From Firmicutes bacterium UBA1191 (GTDB taxonomy: Bacteria; Bacillota; Clostridia; Peptostreptococcales; Anaerovoracaceae), in assembly GCA_002310095.1 (NCBI GenBank), contig DBYH01000013.1, forward strand, positions 1 through 53,393: a stretch of 53,393 nt of DNA, read 5' to 3'. Of this stretch, positions 1 through 7,893 are shown piece by piece (position 1 is the first letter of the stretch; each line of letters begins with the position of its first letter). The notes under the pieces were generated by a model. The model made no database searches. It had not been told where the DNA came from and was given only the letters and a program-made list of their open reading frames with translations. The position numbers and the translations under genes are program-made.

Positions 1-438
1 AAATCGGGGTTTGCAGGATCTATTTGATTCTGGTGCGGGTAGTATCACATAAGCCATCATTTATACAGATAATGTGATGCCTCAGGTATTACGATCCGAA
101 GCAAAGAGGCTTGTGGTGTAATTCCGATGTAAAATCTAACGATTTCTCACCAAGTAGTCACAAAGATCAGCTTTCATCGATTGATTTTCCTTTATTGTTG
201 TCAAGAAAATGGAAATTATTTACTTATAATTACATAACATTCTATTCATTGACAATTATTAGCGCATTTGGCATTGAATACGATGCTATATTGTGACAAA
301 AGGGTGAGAAAAACGCAAAAGTTACATCGTAATTACACACATCGACCCGGATCCGGTTTCAAAGGAGCAACATCTCCTGGTTTGCAGTTGATCACCCTTA
401 CAAATCCCATCTTGCCTTTGCCTCCCTGGGCGGCTGTG
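1..438. other. AT-rich stretch without a convincing gene
   Basis: I see no supportable gene here. Frame 2 is open from the window edge to a TAA at 50-52 and could be the last codons of an upstream gene, but the 16 residues are too few to identify. The short open frames after it (for example from 111 and from 268) have no Shine-Dalgarno sequence and no recognisable protein features. The region from about 110 to 340 is visibly more AT-rich than the rest of the window. One copy of the TTGCCTTTGC motif lies at 412-421, just before the riboswitch promoter. Confidence 0.5.
412..421 (+). repeat. Intergenic copy of the TTGCCTTTGC motif
   Basis: Exact 10-base copy of the interspersed motif, 18 bases upstream of the promoter of the tetrapyrrole operon. 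It is outside any gene, so codon use cannot explain it. Confidence 0.7.
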
Positions 439-467
439 TTGACAGAATATAGTCATCAGTATAAGAT
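439..467 (+). promoter_or_regulatory. Sigma-A-type promoter of the cobalamin operon
   Basis: TTGACA (439-444) and TAAGAT (462-467) are separated by 17 bases, which predicts a transcript start near 474, shortly before the riboswitch. A perfect 7-base inverted repeat, AGTCATC (451-457) and GATGACT (468-474), straddles the -10 element and could be an operator. The hexamers are seen directly; their use as a promoter is inferred. Confidence 0.7.
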
Positions 468-489
468 GATGACTGTACGAATATAGAAG

Positions 490-645
490 ATTTCTGACAT
501 TTAGGGAAGCCGGTGAAAGACCGGGACTGTGTCTCAGCAACCGTGAAATCTACAAGGCGGACATGCAAAAGCAGGCCACTGGATTTGAGATCTGGGAAGG
601 CGTCCGCTGAGGTATAAGGGTCAAGTCGGGAAACCTGCCAGAGAT
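490..645 (+). promoter_or_regulatory. Cobalamin (adenosylcobalamin-class) riboswitch aptamer
   Basis: The leader contains the conserved cobalamin riboswitch blocks: GGGAAGCCGGTG with downstream CCGG at about 504-522, GCAACCGTGA at about 537-546, and a B12-box-like GTCGGGAAACCTGCC at 625-639. The outer helix P1 can be formed by ATTTCTG (490-496) with CAGAGAT (639-645), seven pairs including one wobble, which sets the boundaries. It lies directly upstream of cbiL and is followed by a terminator, so high cobalamin should switch the downstream operon off. Family identity is firm from the sequence blocks; the mode of control is inferred from the family. Confidence 0.93.
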
Positions 646-650
646 TAAAT

Positions 651-680
651 ACCGTCTTCTGAGGTGAGGCGGTGGTTTTT
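651..680 (+). terminator. Riboswitch expression-platform terminator
   Basis: ACCGTCT (651-657) pairs with AGGCGGT (667-673), followed closely by a T run (676-680). It sits between the aptamer and the cbiL ribosome binding site, as expected for transcription attenuation by a cobalamin riboswitch. Confidence 0.75.
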
Positions 681-709
681 GTCGTGTGTAAAAACAGTGA
701 GGTAATATT

Positions 710-1408
710 ATGGCGAAAGGCAAGGCATACGGCGTAGGCGTGGGTCCGGGAGACCCGAAGCTGATGACGCTGAGAGCAGTTGAACTTATAAAAGAGAACG
801 AAGTGTTCTGTTTCCCGGGCAAGGAGCCTAAAGAGACAGTCGCGTACAAGATAGCTTGCGCGGCGGTGCCGGAACTGGCGGAAAAGGAACTGGTTCCTGT
901 TTACATGCCAATGAAGATGGATAAGGATGAGATCCGCAGGCAGCACAAAGCGGGCGCGGAGATCATCGAGAAATATCTGGATCAGGGGAAGAACGTTGTC
1001 TATCTGACGCTTGGCGACTCGACCGTCTACTGCACATTCACATACCTTCAGGCAATCATGGAGGAGGATGGATACGAGACTGAGCTGGTGCCGGGAATAA
1101 CATCATTCTGCGCGGCGGCGGCGAGGGTAAACATACCGCTCTGCGAGTGGAACGAGCCTCTGCACATCATGCCGGCCCTGCACAAGCTGGGCGACGATCT
1201 GAGCCTTCCGGGCAACTACGTGCTCATGAAGTCGGGAAGCCACATGGCCGAGGTCAAAGAGATTCTGAGGGCAAGCGGCAGGGATGTGGACGTTGTCGAG
1301 AACTGCGGTATGCCTGGCGAAAAGGTCTACAGGAGCGTGGACGAGATCCCGGATGAAGCGGGCTACTTCTCGCTGATCATAGCTAAGGAGCACAATCGCG
1401 ATCTGTAG
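710..1408 (+). CDS. cbiL: Cobalt-factor II C20-methyltransferase (CbiL/CobI family)
   Basis: SAM-dependent methyltransferase of the corrin ring pathway that methylates C20 of cobalt-factor II, giving cobalt-factor III in the anaerobic route. The 232-residue length is normal for CbiL/CobI. The N-terminal SAM-binding loop GVGVGPGDP is at residues 8-16, and the family-typical VPGITSFCAAA follows about residue 125. The ATG at 710 has a GAGGT ribosome binding site just upstream, directly after the riboswitch terminator. With cbiK further down the operon, the anaerobic (CbiL) assignment is preferred over aerobic CobI. The enzyme acts in the cytoplasm and is expected to be repressed by cobalamin through the leader. 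Confidence 0.92.
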   Translation: MAKGKAYGVGVGPGDPKLMTLRAVELIKENEVFCFPGKEPKETVAYKIACAAVPELAEKELVPVYMPMKMDKDEIRRQHKAGAEIIEKYLDQGKNVVYLTLGDSTVYCTFTYLQAIMEEDGYETELVPGITSFCAAAARVNIPLCEWNEPLHIMPALHKLGDDLSLPGNYVLMKSGSHMAEVKEILRASGRDVDVVENCGMPGEKVYRSVDEIPDEAGYFSLIIAKEHNRDL

Positions 1409-1452
1409 CCGAACATCCGCGGCAGACGGAAATGGACAAGAAACTGCACAAT

Positions 1453-1462
1453 GCAAAGGCAA
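1453..1462 (-). repeat. Intergenic copy of the GCAAAGGCAA motif
   Basis: Exact copy in the 75-base gap between cbiL and the ABC transporter ATPase, reading GCAAAGGCAATACGGCAG. No clear Shine-Dalgarno sequence is visible in this gap for the downstream gene. Confidence 0.7.
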
Positions 1463-1483
1463 TACGGCAGTTAACAGACAGAC

Positions 1484-2326
1484 ATGATTGAGTTAAAAGA
1501 TGTTACAAAAAAATTCGGTGACTTCACGGCGGTGGATCATCTGAACATGAGGATCGAGACGGGTGAGTTTTTCGGGCTCCTGGGACCAAACGGAGCCGGC
1601 AAGACCACCACTATCAGTATGCTCTCGACAGTGCTTCTGCCGACGGAGGGCGAGATCTTCATCGACGGAAAGAAGCTGGACAGAAAGGCTTCGGCCGAGA
1701 AGAGCAAGCTGAGCGTCATCACCCAGGAGTTTTCCATGCGACAGGACATGACGATGGACGAGGTCATGGAGTACCAGGGAAGGCTCTACTACCTTCCTAA
1801 AAAGGTCATAAAGCAGAAGAGCGATGAGCTGTTGGAGTTCGCAGGACTAATAGATTACCGCCACAGAGTGGTGAGGCATCTGTCAGGCGGCATGAAGAGA
1901 AAGCTAATGATCTGCCGTGCGCTGATGACGGAGCCGCAGATACTGCTTCTTGACGAGCCGACGGCCGGAATGGACGCCATATCCAGACGCCAGATGTGGA
2001 ACCTGCTCAGACAGCTTCACGGTGAGGGCATAACAATCCTCCTCACGACTCACTATATAGAGGAAGCGCAGTCCCTTTGCGAGAGGATAGCCCTCATAGA
2101 CAAGGGCAGACTGAACACCATCGATACGCCTGAGAACCTCATAAATGAGCTGGGACAGTACGCGGTAGATGAAACTTCGGACGAAACGCTCCACTCGTCA
2201 TACTTCCGCAGCAGGGAAGAGGCGATAGATTACCTGAGCAAATCGGATAAGGAAGCATCAATGAGAAACACGACGCTCGAGGACGTTTTCATTTACAGGA
2301 TAGGCAGAGGCCTCGGGCAGAAATAG
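1484..2326 (+). CDS. ABC transporter ATP-binding protein (ABC-2/DrrA type)
   Basis: Cytoplasmic ATPase subunit of an ABC-2 type transporter, paired with the permease that follows. Visible motifs are Walker A GPNGAGKTT (residues 34-42), signature LSGGM (133-137), Walker B ILLLDEP (153-159) and the switch histidine in LTTHY (190). The length of 280 residues includes a C-terminal tail after the nucleotide-binding domain, typical of DrrA/NodI-like exporters. No obvious Shine-Dalgarno sequence precedes ATG 1484. Its place in a cobalamin-riboswitch operon suggests a role in metal, corrinoid or tetrapyrrole handling, but the substrate cannot be read from the sequence. BtuD-type importers have a different partner permease, so import of B12 is unlikely. 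Confidence 0.9.
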   Translation: MIELKDVTKKFGDFTAVDHLNMRIETGEFFGLLGPNGAGKTTTISMLSTVLLPTEGEIFIDGKKLDRKASAEKSKLSVITQEFSMRQDMTMDEVMEYQGRLYYLPKKVIKQKSDELLEFAGLIDYRHRVVRHLSGGMKRKLMICRALMTEPQILLLDEPTAGMDAISRRQMWNLLRQLHGEGITILLTTHYIEEAQSLCERIALIDKGRLNTIDTPENLINELGQYAVDETSDETLHSSYFRSREEAIDYLSKSDKEASMRNTTLEDVFIYRIGRGLGQK

Positions 2327-2331
2327 ATAAA

Positions 2332-2378
2332 GCAAAAGCAGTAAGCAAAAGCAGTAAGCAAAGGCAATAGCAAAGGCA
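2332..2378 (-). repeat. Tandem array of four GCAAARGCA motifs
   Basis: Four copies lie head to tail between the ATPase and permease genes: GCAAAAGCA at 2332-2340 and 2345-2353, GCAAAGGCAA at 2358-2367, and GCAAAGGCA at 2370-2378. The repeat period is 13, 13 and 12 bases with a linker close to GTAA or ATA. The array fills almost the whole intergenic gap. The last copy supplies AAAGG about 10 bases before ATG 2386, the only Shine-Dalgarno-like stretch for the permease gene. Confidence 0.9.
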
Positions 2379-2385
2379 GTACTAC

Positions 2386-3117
2386 ATGGGCATAATAGCG
2401 GTCTTATGGGAAAAATGGAGAGAGTTCCGCAGGGACTTCTATAAGATCACATTAGCGGCAACTATAACGCCGCTGATGTATCTTATCGTGTTCGGACTCG
2501 GCATACAGACCACGTCCCACGGCGAACCGTACCTGAACTTCCTTGTGCCGGGCATAGTGGCCATGTCGACCATGACTGGCAGCTTCAGCGCCGTCGCCCA
2601 GAACATGAGCGTCCAGAGACTCTACGAAAAAGCCCTGGATCAGGTCATGGTCTCACCGACGCCTCTGTGGCAGTTCATTCTGGGACAGATCATCGGCGGA
2701 AGCCTGAGGGGAATGTACGCGGCGGGAATCATCCTGCTGGTTACCCTGCCGATCGCGGCGGACCTGACATTCAACGGAGTATCGTTCCTGGTCATGTTCC
2801 TGAACGGCCTCGTATTCTCAACCATCGCGCTGGTTCTGTCGTTCCTGGCCAAGAGCTACACCGACGCGCCGAGGTTCACATCGTACATAATCATGCCGAT
2901 GTCATTCCTCTGCAACACATTTTTCTCTACGGATCAGATGCCGATGGGAATAAGGCAGTTTGTTGAGATACTGCCTCTTTCACAGGCGTGCGAGATGATA
3001 AGAAGCGTATCCGCCGGAGGGTCGACAGGCGTATTCGGATGGATCGTGCTCCTGCTTTACCTGGCGGTGTTCTCAGGCATATCGGTTGCCTTTGTATATA
3101 GAAAGAAGAATCTGTGA
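2386..3117 (+). CDS. ABC-2 type transporter permease
   Basis: Membrane subunit of the ABC exporter encoded with the ATPase just upstream. The 243-residue protein has about six hydrophobic segments, spread from residue 22 to residue 235, and the family-typical SFLCNTFFS...MP...LPLSQACEMIRS region in its C-terminal half. It follows the ATPase after a gap filled by four copies of the GCAAARGCA motif and ends by overlapping the first base of cbiK, so it is translationally coupled to a cobalt chelatase gene. The transported substrate is unknown. Export of a metal or tetrapyrrole intermediate is one possibility suggested only by context. Confidence 0.87.
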   Translation: MGIIAVLWEKWREFRRDFYKITLAATITPLMYLIVFGLGIQTTSHGEPYLNFLVPGIVAMSTMTGSFSAVAQNMSVQRLYEKALDQVMVSPTPLWQFILGQIIGGSLRGMYAAGIILLVTLPIAADLTFNGVSFLVMFLNGLVFSTIALVLSFLAKSYTDAPRFTSYIIMPMSFLCNTFFSTDQMPMGIRQFVEILPLSQACEMIRSVSAGGSTGVFGWIVLLLYLAVFSGISVAFVYRKKNL

Positions 3118-3899
3118 TGAAGAAGGCTTTACTGGTTGTCAGTTTTGGAACTTCATACCCGGACACGAGGGAGCGGACCATCGGCGCCATCGAGAAGAAA
3201 CTCGGGGAGCGTTTCCCGGACAGGGAGGCGCGCCGCGCGTGGACGAGCGCTTTTCTGATCAGGAGAGTCGCAAAGGCAGAAAACCTGGTCATAGATACTC
3301 CGGAGGAGGCTCTTGAAAAGCTGGCAGCCGATGGAGTGACGGACCTGATTGTGCAGCCTACGCATCTGTCCGACGGGTACGAGAATCAGCGGATGCTGGA
3401 TATCGTCAGACAGTACGCCGGCAGGTTTGAGACAGTCAGGGTCGGAAGACCTTTGCTCGCCACCGATGAGGACAGGGATTTCGCGGCTCAGATACTGCCG
3501 CGGCTGTGTCTTGGAAAAGACGCGAAGGAGAGGGCGCTGTTTCTTATGGGGCACGGTTCGGAGAAGCATCCTGTGCCGGTGTATGAGCAGCTGCAGGAAA
3601 AGCTCGATGAAAGAGGAACGGACAATGTCTTTGTAGGCACGGTCGAGGGCAAACCGGCTTTTGAAGACGCGAGGAGGCGTCTTAAGGAATCGGGACACAG
3701 AAAAGTCGCGCTGGCTCCCCTCATGATAGTGGCGGGCGACCACGCGGTGAACGACATGGCGGGTTACGGCCCGGACTCATGGAAGAACCGGCTGGAAGCA
3801 GACGGATATGAAACTGAAGTAATAATGGCAGGTCTCGGAGAGTACGAACCAATACAGGAGATGTTCGTCAGGCACGCTGCTGAAGCGGAGACTTTTTAA
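3117..3899 (+). CDS. cbiK: Sirohydrochlorin cobaltochelatase
   Basis: Inserts Co2+ into sirohydrochlorin at the start of anaerobic cobalamin synthesis. The 260-residue protein has the single-chain CbiK layout: N-terminal LLVVSFGTSYPDTRE, metal-binding His146 in MGHGSE, Glu178 in GTVEGKP and His209 in GDHAVNDMAG. A GTG at 3114 is also in frame, but ATG 3117 overlaps the permease stop by one base (TGATG), the usual coupling arrangement, so I chose it. No N-terminal export signal is present, so it should be cytoplasmic, unlike some periplasmic CbiK forms. It works after the precorrin-2 dehydrogenase encoded downstream. Confidence 0.94.
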   Translation: MKKALLVVSFGTSYPDTRERTIGAIEKKLGERFPDREARRAWTSAFLIRRVAKAENLVIDTPEEALEKLAADGVTDLIVQPTHLSDGYENQRMLDIVRQYAGRFETVRVGRPLLATDEDRDFAAQILPRLCLGKDAKERALFLMGHGSEKHPVPVYEQLQEKLDERGTDNVFVGTVEGKPAFEDARRRLKESGHRKVALAPLMIVAGDHAVNDMAGYGPDSWKNRLEADGYETEVIMAGLGEYEPIQEMFVRHAAEAETF

Positions 3900-3906
3900 G
3901 GGAATT

Positions 3907-5028
3907 ATGGCAGACAGGGCAATGAAAAAAAGAATATTGAAAGCGAGCGCGGCGATCGTAGTCGCGGCTGCTTTTGCTGTGTCATTTGCCATGCCTTTCA
4001 CGGATTATACATACGCCGCCGAAGGCTACGAGGACGTGGCGGGAAGCTCGGAGATGTCGGAGGTCAAGGATGTCGGCAAGTACGGCATGACCCCGATCTA
4101 CGCCGAAAGCGTGAAGAGCGGCAAGTACGAAGCGGAGATGGAGAGCAGTTCAAGCTTCTTCAGCGTCTACTCCTGCGACCTGACAGTCAAAGGCAGGAAG
4201 ATGACGGCCGTCATGACCATCGACAGCACCAGCTACGAGTGCGTGTACATGGGCAAGGCCGCCGACGCGGCGAAGGCGGAGAAGAGCGAGTACATTTTCG
4301 CAGACGAGAAGGACGGACGGGGCAGTTTCAAAATTCCTGTGGAGGCCCTGAACGAACCGATGGCCTGCGCCGCTTTCAGCAAGAGGGAAAAGCAGTGGTA
4401 CGACAGGAACATACTCATCGACGCGTCGAGCCTGCCAGAGGGCGCGCTTAAGATCGAGCTGCCGGATTACGACCTCATCGACAAGGCTGTCGAGCAGTAC
4501 GATGAAAGCAAAGGCAGCGGCAAAAGTGATCAGAGCAACGACCAGAACGGAGGCCAGAACGAGAGCAACGTTTCCGTGCTGATTCCTGCCGAGATCGACA
4601 TGGATGACGGAACATACTCCGTCGAGGTCAACATGACGGGCGGCTCGGGAAGGGCGTCGGTCAGCTCGCCGACCTGGTTCATCGTCAAGGACGGCAAGGC
4701 CTACGCGAAGCTCCTGTGGAGCAGCTCGCACTACGACTACATGAAACTGAACGGGATCAAGTTCGAGAACGAGACCACCGATGGAGGGAATTCAACATTC
4801 ACTATCCCGGTGGCGGTCTTCGACCAGCCTATAAGCGTCATCGCTGACACGACGGCCATGGGCGATCCTGTTGAGATAGAATATGAACTTACTTTTTACA
4901 GGGATACGATAGATTCAGTTACGAAGGTTCCTCAGGAGGCGGCAAAGAGGGTTATATACATCGCCCTGCTCATCATAGTCGTCGGGGGAATACTGAACCT
5001 CATTCTGAAGAGGAGGAAGAAGCAGTGA
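3907..5028 (+). CDS. Membrane-anchored surface protein with two repeated NEAT-like domains
   Basis: The 373-residue protein starts with a signal peptide (KKRILKASAAIVVAAAFAVS, ending near TYAAEG) and ends with a single transmembrane helix and basic tail (RRKKQ). Between them lie two related domains, roughly residues 50-185 and 225-335, separated by a Ser/Asn/Gln-rich linker. Both share a GxYxxE start, a VKxGK strand, an S-x-Y motif and an F-x-I-P-V strand. The second ends in DPVEIEYELTF, which resembles NEAT or iron-transport-associated domains, though I cannot confirm the family. It sits between cbiK and precorrin-2 dehydrogenase and overlaps the latter by four bases, so a role in capturing metal, heme or corrinoid at the cell surface is plausible but inferred. 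Confidence 0.7.
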   Translation: MADRAMKKRILKASAAIVVAAAFAVSFAMPFTDYTYAAEGYEDVAGSSEMSEVKDVGKYGMTPIYAESVKSGKYEAEMESSSSFFSVYSCDLTVKGRKMTAVMTIDSTSYECVYMGKAADAAKAEKSEYIFADEKDGRGSFKIPVEALNEPMACAAFSKREKQWYDRNILIDASSLPEGALKIELPDYDLIDKAVEQYDESKGSGKSDQSNDQNGGQNESNVSVLIPAEIDMDDGTYSVEVNMTGGSGRASVSSPTWFIVKDGKAYAKLLWSSSHYDYMKLNGIKFENETTDGGNSTFTIPVAVFDQPISVIADTTAMGDPVEIEYELTFYRDTIDSVTKVPQEAAKRVIYIALLIIVVGGILNLILKRRKKQ

Positions 5029-5492
5029 CAGACAAACCATATTTTCCATTATTTCTTGACCTGAGAGAAAAGGACATCCTCTTCGTGGGAGGAGGAAGCA
5101 TAGCGTCCAGGCGTATCGGAGTTCTTGAGCCTTTCGCCGAGAGGATCACGATAGTCGCGCCTGAAGCGGAAGGGATCATTCTCGAACTCACAGAAGCCGG
5201 GGAAGTCAGCTGGGTCATGAGAGAATTCGAGGAACAGGATATCGAGGGACGCGATATGGTTTTTGCGGCTACGGACGACAAAGAACTGAACGCGAAGATT
5301 GCTGAGCTCTGCCGCAGGAAGGGCATTTCTGTGAACGTGTCCAGCGACAAGGAACTCTGCGACTTCTACTTCCCGGGAATCGTGCGCCAGGGCGGGACGG
5401 TTGTCGGTATCAGCGCCTCGGGGCAGGACCACAAGAAGGCCCGCAGGGTGCGCGAGCGTATCCAGGAGATACTTACGGAGGAAGGAATATGA
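5025..5492 (+). CDS. sirC: Precorrin-2 dehydrogenase (SirC / CysG N-terminal type)
   Basis: NAD-dependent oxidation of precorrin-2 to sirohydrochlorin, the substrate of CbiK. The short 155-residue protein carries the Rossmann start YFPLFLDLREKDILFVGGG and the family-typical NVSSDKELCDFYFPGIVRQG segment followed by ISASGQDHKKARRVRERI. It lacks the CysG methyltransferase half, which here is encoded by the cobA-hemD fusion. The start is GTG at 5025 with AGGAGGA at 5011-5017, overlapping the stop of the surface protein gene, and its own stop overlaps hemC. A ferrochelatase activity, known in some relatives, cannot be excluded. Confidence 0.9.
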   Translation: MTDKPYFPLFLDLREKDILFVGGGSIASRRIGVLEPFAERITIVAPEAEGIILELTEAGEVSWVMREFEEQDIEGRDMVFAATDDKELNAKIAELCRRKGISVNVSSDKELCDFYFPGIVRQGGTVVGISASGQDHKKARRVRERIQEILTEEGI

Positions 5493-6364
5493 AACCTGTA
5501 AGGATAGGAACGAGAGAAAGCGTCCTCGCCGTCATACAGAGCGAGATGGTCGGTGATTACCTTACCGAGAATGGCATAGCGTACGAGCTCGTCAAGATGA
5601 AGACGACAGGAGACAAGATACTCGACAAGACCCTGGACAAGATCGGCGGCAAGGGGCTCTTCGTGAAGGAACTGGATCAGGCGCTCCTGGACGGACGGAG
5701 CGACATTTCAGTCCACTCCCTTAAGGATCTGCCGATGGAAGTTCCCGAGGAACTGCCGGTGATCGCTTTTTCGGGACGTGAGGATCCGAGAGACGTTCTG
5801 GTGCTCCCTGAAGGAGCGACTGAAATAGATTTCAGCAAGCCGATCGGAAGCTCCAGCTTCCGCAGGCGCATTCAGATAGAGAAGATTTATCCCCAGGCGA
5901 GAGTGGAGAGCGTCAGAGGAAACGTGCAGACCCGCCTCAGGAAACTGGACGAAGGCCAGTACGGAGCGCTCGTTCTCGCGGCGGCGGGACTAATAAGACT
6001 CGGCCTGGAGGACAGGATATACAAGTACTTCGAGCCGTCCGAGATTCTTCCGGCAGCGGGGCAGGGAGTCCTGGCTGTCCAGGGAAGATCCGGCGAAGAC
6101 TACAGCTGGGCTGAAGGATACAACGACGTAAGGACGGAGAGAGAGGTCCTGGCGGAGAGAGCTTTCGTCAGATGGCTGGACGGAGGATGCACATCCCCGA
6201 TTGCTGCCTTTGCACAATGCGGAGATGACGAAATTACGATTGAAGGTCTGTACTACGACGATCCGACGGGAAGGTGGCACAGAGAGGCCATCACCGGCGA
6301 ACCGGAGAAGGCTGAGGAACTTGGAATTAAGCTGGCGAAGATCATGAAAGGGCGTTACAAATGA
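5489..6364 (+). CDS. hemC: Hydroxymethylbilane synthase (porphobilinogen deaminase)
   Basis: Polymerises four porphobilinogen units into hydroxymethylbilane. The 291-residue protein has the N-terminal IGTRESVLAVIQ, the SVHSLKDLP active-site segment (residues 74-82), the phosphate-binding arginines in SSSFRRR and RGNVQTRLRKLD, and the dipyrromethane-cofactor cysteine Cys234 in LDGGCTSPIAAF. It overlaps the upstream gene through ATGA at 5489-5492 and the downstream cobA-hemD start by four bases, so the whole set is translationally coupled. One TGCCTTTGC motif lies at 6205-6213, encoding the AAFA just after the cofactor cysteine. Confidence 0.97.
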   Translation: MKPVRIGTRESVLAVIQSEMVGDYLTENGIAYELVKMKTTGDKILDKTLDKIGGKGLFVKELDQALLDGRSDISVHSLKDLPMEVPEELPVIAFSGREDPRDVLVLPEGATEIDFSKPIGSSSFRRRIQIEKIYPQARVESVRGNVQTRLRKLDEGQYGALVLAAAGLIRLGLEDRIYKYFEPSEILPAAGQGVLAVQGRSGEDYSWAEGYNDVRTEREVLAERAFVRWLDGGCTSPIAAFAQCGDDEITIEGLYYDDPTGRWHREAITGEPEKAEELGIKLAKIMKGRYK

Positions 6365-7893
6365 AGACAGGAAAAGTCTGGCTTGTAGGAGCGGGTCCGG
6401 GGGACCTGGGACTGCTTACAGTCAAGGCGGTTGAGACAATTAAAGACGCGGACCTGATAGTCTATGACGCTCTCATCGGTGACGCAATCTATTCGCTCTT
6501 TCCTGAAGGGGCGGAGCGCATCAGTGTCGGCAAGAGATCGGGCAACCACACCATGCCTCAGGAGCAGATAGACAGAGTGCTTCTGGAGGAAGCTCTGAAA
6601 GGAAAGAAGGTTGTGCGACTGAAGGGCGGCGACCCGTTCCTCTTCGGAAGAGGCGGCGAGGAGCTTGAGCTTCTGGCGGAGAAGGGCGTGCCTTATGAGA
6701 TAGTGCCGGGAGTGACATCGCCGATCGCGGTGCCTGCGTACAACGGTATCCCGGTTACGCATAGAGACTACACGTCATCACTGCACATCATCACGGGGCA
6801 CAAGAGAAAAGGCTCCGACGAGGACATAGATTTCGAGGCTCTGGTGCGCACGGAGGGAACACTGGTGTTCCTCATGGGCATAGCCAGACTGGAATACATC
6901 TGCGGCGGACTTCTGGAGGCGGGAATGGATTCCGGCATGCCGGCAGCCGTGCTGCAGAAGGGAACGACGGCGGGACAGAAGCGCGTTGTGGCGACAGTGG
7001 GCACTCTGGCCGCGGAAGTAGAGCGCCAGGGAATCGAGACGCCTGCCATAATAATCGTGGGCAAGGTCTGCGCTCTGGCCGATGAGTTCGCCTGGTACGA
7101 GAAGCTGCCTCTGGCGGGGAGCAAAGTCATCGTAACCCGTCCGAGAGGAATGATCTCGGGTATGGCGGCGAGGCTGAGAAAGCTAGGCGCCGAGGTTCTG
7201 GAGCTGCCGTCCATCAAGACGAAGGCAAGGGAGGACCAGAGCGCTCTTGAGGAGGCTCTTGTCGGCATAAACGATTACAGCTGGCTGGTCTTCACCAGTC
7301 CGACGGGAGTAAGGGTGTTCTTCGACGTTCTGAAGGGCAGCGGCATGGATGTGCGCCGACTGGCGGGAGTGAAAATCGCCGCCATAGGTCCGGGGACGAG
7401 AAAAGAGCTGACGGACAGATTCATCAGGGTTGATTTTGTGCCTTCAGTATTCGACGGGGAGACTCTGGGCCGCGAGCTGGCGGAAATCGTCGGAGAAGGC
7501 GATCGCGTTCTGATACCTAGAGCCGCCATCGGAAACGAGGAACTCGTGGCGGAACTTCAGAAAGCCGGAGCTGTCGTAAAGGACATCGCGACCTACGACA
7601 CCGTGGACGCGGAGCAGGATCTGCTCGATGAAGCGGCCATGTTCGAAAATGGCGAGATCGACTGCGCGGTGTTCACGAGCGCGTCGACGGTGAGAGGATT
7701 CGCCAGCAGGAATCCGGGACTGGATTTCAGCCTGGTGCGCGCGGCCTGCATAGGAAAGCAGACCAGGCAGTGCGCCGAGGAATACGGAATGAAGACATAT
7801 ATGTCTGAGGAGGCGACTATGGACAGCCTCGCTCAGCTCGTAATAGACATGACTCGTAATAGACATGAAAGGAAGATAGAAGAATGGAACTAA
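6361..7893 (+). CDS. cobA: Fusion of uroporphyrinogen-III C-methyltransferase and uroporphyrinogen-III synthase
   Basis: Two enzymes in one 510-residue chain. Residues 1 to about 245 are the SAM-dependent uroporphyrinogen-III methyltransferase (CobA/SUMT) that makes precorrin-2. Its motifs are VGAGPGDLGLLTVKA at the N-terminus, RLKGGDPFLFGRGGEE near 82-97 and VPGVTS near 115. Residues about 255 to 505 are uroporphyrinogen-III synthase (HemD), recognisable by VIVTRPRG, LVFTSPTGVRVFF and FTSASTVRGF. Such fusions are common in clostridia. It takes hydroxymethylbilane from HemC directly to precorrin-2. The start overlaps hemC (ATGA) and the end overlaps hemB by ten bases. Confidence 0.95.
   Translation: MKTGKVWLVGAGPGDLGLLTVKAVETIKDADLIVYDALIGDAIYSLFPEGAERISVGKRSGNHTMPQEQIDRVLLEEALKGKKVVRLKGGDPFLFGRGGEELELLAEKGVPYEIVPGVTSPIAVPAYNGIPVTHRDYTSSLHIITGHKRKGSDEDIDFEALVRTEGTLVFLMGIARLEYICGGLLEAGMDSGMPAAVLQKGTTAGQKRVVATVGTLAAEVERQGIETPAIIIVGKVCALADEFAWYEKLPLAGSKVIVTRPRGMISGMAARLRKLGAEVLELPSIKTKAREDQSALEEALVGINDYSWLVFTSPTGVRVFFDVLKGSGMDVRRLAGVKIAAIGPGTRKELTDRFIRVDFVPSVFDGETLGRELAEIVGEGDRVLIPRAAIGNEELVAELQKAGAVVKDIATYDTVDAEQDLLDEAAMFENGEIDCAVFTSASTVRGFASRNPGLDFSLVRAACIGKQTRQCAEEYGMKTYMSEEATMDSLAQLVIDMTRNRHERKIEEWN

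Noticed and set aside
111..296. Small gene before the riboswitch
   Set aside because: No Shine-Dalgarno sequence, AT-rich low-complexity translation and no family features.
1..340. Remnant of an insertion sequence in the AT-rich left end
   Set aside because: No terminal inverted repeats, no transposase motif in any frame, only a composition change.
2332..2378. CRISPR array
   Set aside because: Repeats are only 9-10 bases with 3-4 base linkers, far too short, and no cas genes are present.
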